DNA from: Chitinophagales bacterium | GTDB taxonomy: Bacteria; Bacteroidota; Bacteroidia; Chitinophagales; UBA2359 | Direction: 5' to 3' | Assembly: GCA_041392475.1 (NCBI GenBank) | Contig: JAWKLZ010000001.1 | Location: 1,736,001-1,800,000 of the forward strand | Length of the DNA stretch: 64,000 nt | In this document: positions 62,295-64,000 of the stretch, piece after piece | How positions within the stretch are numbered: the first letter of the stretch is position 1 | How the letters are laid out: the number at the start of each line of letters is the position of its first letter | Notes under the pieces: generated by a model | The model's database searches: none | The model's input: only the letters and a program-made list of their open reading frames with translations | Told to the model about the DNA's origin: nothing | Made by a program: the position numbers and the translations under genes

Positions 62295-62358
62295 GACTCA
62301 TAATGGAAGAATTTTAAAGCTGAAACAAGGTTTTCATGGCGATGCTATTTACTATCCG

Positions 62359-62366
62359 TATCTTTG
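62359..62366 (+). promoter_or_regulatory. -7 promoter box of era
   Basis: TATCTTTG is an exact TAnnTTTG match, 18 nt before the ATG at 62384; a TTTC lies at the -33 distance (23-nt spacing), one mismatch. Confidence 0.45.
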
Positions 62367-62383
62367 CAAAAAAATACTAGCAA

Positions 62384-63283
62384 ATGAGCAAAGAAACAAC
62401 ACAAGCACACAAAGCAGGTTTTGTGAACATTATCGGCAGACCCAACGTAGGCAAATCCACCTTGATGAATGTATTGGTGGGCGAAAATTTGGCAATCATC
62501 ACCTCCAAAGCCCAAACAACCCGTCACCGCATCATGGGGATAGTAAACGGTGAAGATTTTCAAATTGTGTATTCCGATACGCCAGGAATCATTGACCCTC
62601 ACTACAAAATGCAGGAAGCCATGATGCGTTTTGTGAACGTAGCCTTCAAAGATGCCGACATTGTGTTGTTGATTTTGGACATTACCGAAAAACACAGCAT
62701 GGTAGAATGGTACGAAGAAAAATTGAAGAAAATCAAAGTGCCAATCATTGTGTTGCTCAACAAAATAGACTTGGTGACTCCTCAATTTGTGGACGACCAA
62801 ATTGACCTTTGGGAAAAGGCCAAATTTGCGCCCAAAGTAGTGCTTCCCATTTCTGCCTTACTCAAAGCCAATATGAATTTGGTGTTTGGCACGATTCTGC
62901 AAAACTTGCCCGAACATCCGCCGTATTACGACAAAGAATCGCTGACCGACAAGGACATGCGCTTTTTTGTATCGGAAATTATCCGTGAAAAAATTCTTCT
63001 CAACTACAAACAAGAAATCCCTTATTCGGTCGAAGTTGTGGTCGAGAGTTACAAAGAAGAAGAAAACCTCACCCGAATCCGTGCTTTGATTCTAACCAAT
63101 CGAAAATCGCACAAGCCGATTCTGATTGGCAAAGGCGGTTCGATGTTGAAGCGAGTTGGTACTCAGGCTCGTGAAGACATTGAAAAATTTCTCGACCAAA
63201 AAGTTTTCCTCGAATTGTTTGTAAAAATCAAGGAAAATTGGCGTGACGACGATTTGTTTTTGAAGAACATGGGCTATCATTAA
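62384..63283 (+). CDS. era: GTPase Era
   Basis: 299 residues. G1 GRPNVGKSTLMNVLVG (about 18-33), G2 TTRHRIMG with the conserved Thr, G3 DTPGI (about 66), G4 NKID (about 126) and G5 SAL (about 156) are all intact. The C-terminal KH domain has LIGKGGSMLKRVGTQAREDI (about 240-265). Era binds the 3' end of 16S rRNA and assists 30S ribosome assembly. Length is normal. Single-gene unit with its own -7 box. Confidence 0.97.
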   Translation: MSKETTQAHKAGFVNIIGRPNVGKSTLMNVLVGENLAIITSKAQTTRHRIMGIVNGEDFQIVYSDTPGIIDPHYKMQEAMMRFVNVAFKDADIVLLILDITEKHSMVEWYEEKLKKIKVPIIVLLNKIDLVTPQFVDDQIDLWEKAKFAPKVVLPISALLKANMNLVFGTILQNLPEHPPYYDKESLTDKDMRFFVSEIIREKILLNYKQEIPYSVEVVVESYKEEENLTRIRALILTNRKSHKPILIGKGGSMLKRVGTQAREDIEKFLDQKVFLELFVKIKENWRDDDLFLKNMGYH

Positions 63284-63312
63284 GGAAGAAATGAAAATGA
63301 AAATGAAAAAAA

Positions 63313-63419
63313 CACTTCAATATCAGTTTGTTATCAAATAAAATTGTCAAAGAACCCGAATATCGTGGAATTTTGTTTCCTAAATCACCAAGCCACCAAA
63401 ATAATTTGATATTGAAGTG
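63313..63419. repeat. 13-bp long-loop inverted repeat after era
   Basis: CACTTCAATATCA (63313-63325) and TGATATTGAAGTG (63407-63419) match perfectly over 13 bp with an 81-nt loop. No T-run follows. The layout is like the other long-loop repeats in the window, but the arms differ. Confidence 0.5.
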
Positions 63420-63558
63420 ATAATTGGTTTGGTTTTTGCATTTAACAGCGTGAATACAATTACAAGCTAAAAAGTTATTTTTTTTCTTAGTCCTCCCTTC
63501 TCCAAATACAGTTTCAGTAGTAAAGAACTATCAGTAAATCCCAAAGCAACTAAGGACT

Positions 63559-64000
63559 ATGGCAACAATAGCTACGCAAACTCAGGCCCAAGCGCCAACA
63601 GCATCTGACGGCGAAAAACGATTGAATAGATTATTAGAATTGGCAGAATGGCATGCGTCCATACAACCCCAAAAAGCAATATTGCAGGCAGAAGAAGCAC
63701 TGGAGATTGCTACTTTAAAAGCTGACAAATCAGCAGAATGTAAGCTCATGTATATATTGGGAACGACCTATTTGCATCAAGGTCGTTTGGAGATAGCCAT
63801 GGAATACTTCAATCAAGCTTTGGATCTTTGCAGAAAGTGCTTTGATACCACAACTTTGGTAAAAACATACAACGCTATTGGCGATAGCTACAAACTCAAA
63901 GACAACAACAAATTGGCTTTGGAATATTACTTCAAAGCCTTGAAATACGATGTCAAATCCTTCAATACCACACTCTACAACAACATTGCCCACGCCTACG
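63559..64000 (+). CDS. TPR-repeat protein, N-terminal part (runs off the right edge)
   Basis: From ATG 63559 the frame is open to the window end (147 codons). No signal peptide. After a low-complexity start rich in Ala, Thr and Gln (MATIATQTQAQAPTASDGEK), TPR helices follow (LGTTYLHQGRLEIAMEYFNQ and NAIGDSYKLKDNNKLALEYY, about 40 residues apart). Such proteins in this phylum often end in a guanylate-cyclase or kinase domain, but that part is not visible. Function cannot be set. Confidence 0.7.
   Translation, partial: MATIATQTQAQAPTASDGEKRLNRLLELAEWHASIQPQKAILQAEEALEIATLKADKSAECKLMYILGTTYLHQGRLEIAMEYFNQALDLCRKCFDTTTLVKTYNAIGDSYKLKDNNKLALEYYFKALKYDVKSFNTTLYNNIAHAY

Overview
The window is a chromosomal segment of a Bacteroidota bacterium. 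The evidence is a SusC/SusD pair, several C-terminal type IX secretion (T9SS) sorting domains, HYC_CC_PP, DUF4301 and DUF2891 proteins, a moderately AT-rich base composition, and many TAnnTTTG (-7) promoter boxes in front of genes. A Saprospiria- or Chitinophagia-like member seems likely from the gene content, but the order cannot be fixed from sequence reading alone.

Layout. 1-3 kb: the 5' part of a TPR signalling protein, a small double-glycine peptide gene missed by length-filtered ORF calling, and an ECF sigma factor. 3-7.3 kb: M61 peptidase, a lipoprotein-type superoxide dismutase and an esterase. 7.5-21 kb: a copper-handling island, all on the + strand: HYC_CC_PP protein, CusA, CusC-like TolC protein, CusB with two extra metal-binding modules, a T9SS-sorted MbnP-like protein, two MbnH/MauG-type diheme enzymes, a Crp-family regulator and a CopB-type P1B ATPase. 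21-26.4 kb: a minimal nucleotidyltransferase with a small partner, gene debris, tRNA-His, an intact but catalytically degenerate P-type ATPase homologue, a membrane protein and a frameshifted MOSC gene. 26.4-33.5 kb: AsmA-like protein, glycosyltransferase, AAA/PD-(D/E)XK protein and a PIF1-like helicase. 34-39 kb: an orphan SusC/SusD pair. 39-46.6 kb: HD phosphohydrolase, VWA protein, a zinc-peptidase lipoprotein, DUF2891, DUF4301 and dnaA. 46.7-64 kb: a serine-hydrolase-fold protein with a broken active site, a T9SS propeller protein, AraC regulator, nitrilase, PgpA, secreted and WD40 proteins, two GT-C membrane glycosyltransferases, an outer-membrane barrel, a truncated T9SS protein, Era and a partial TPR protein.

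How it works together. The copper island would export Cu across both membranes (CusCBA), pump Cu across the inner membrane (CopB), and place a copper-binding MbnP-like protein on the surface, possibly matured by the diheme enzymes; the Crp-like gene sits where a local regulator would be. The remaining genes are mostly housekeeping or envelope functions in short operons.

Most unusual: the P-type ATPase pseudoenzyme (phosphorylated Asp, TGE Glu and GDGxND all lost); the MbnP plus two diheme enzymes inside a Cus/CopB cluster; a stand-alone GG-leader peptide with its own promoter and terminator; a pseudo-beta-lactamase-fold protein; and dispersed intergenic inverted repeats, one of which supplies the C-terminus of a glycosyltransferase. 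No CRISPR array, prophage or insertion sequence was recognised.
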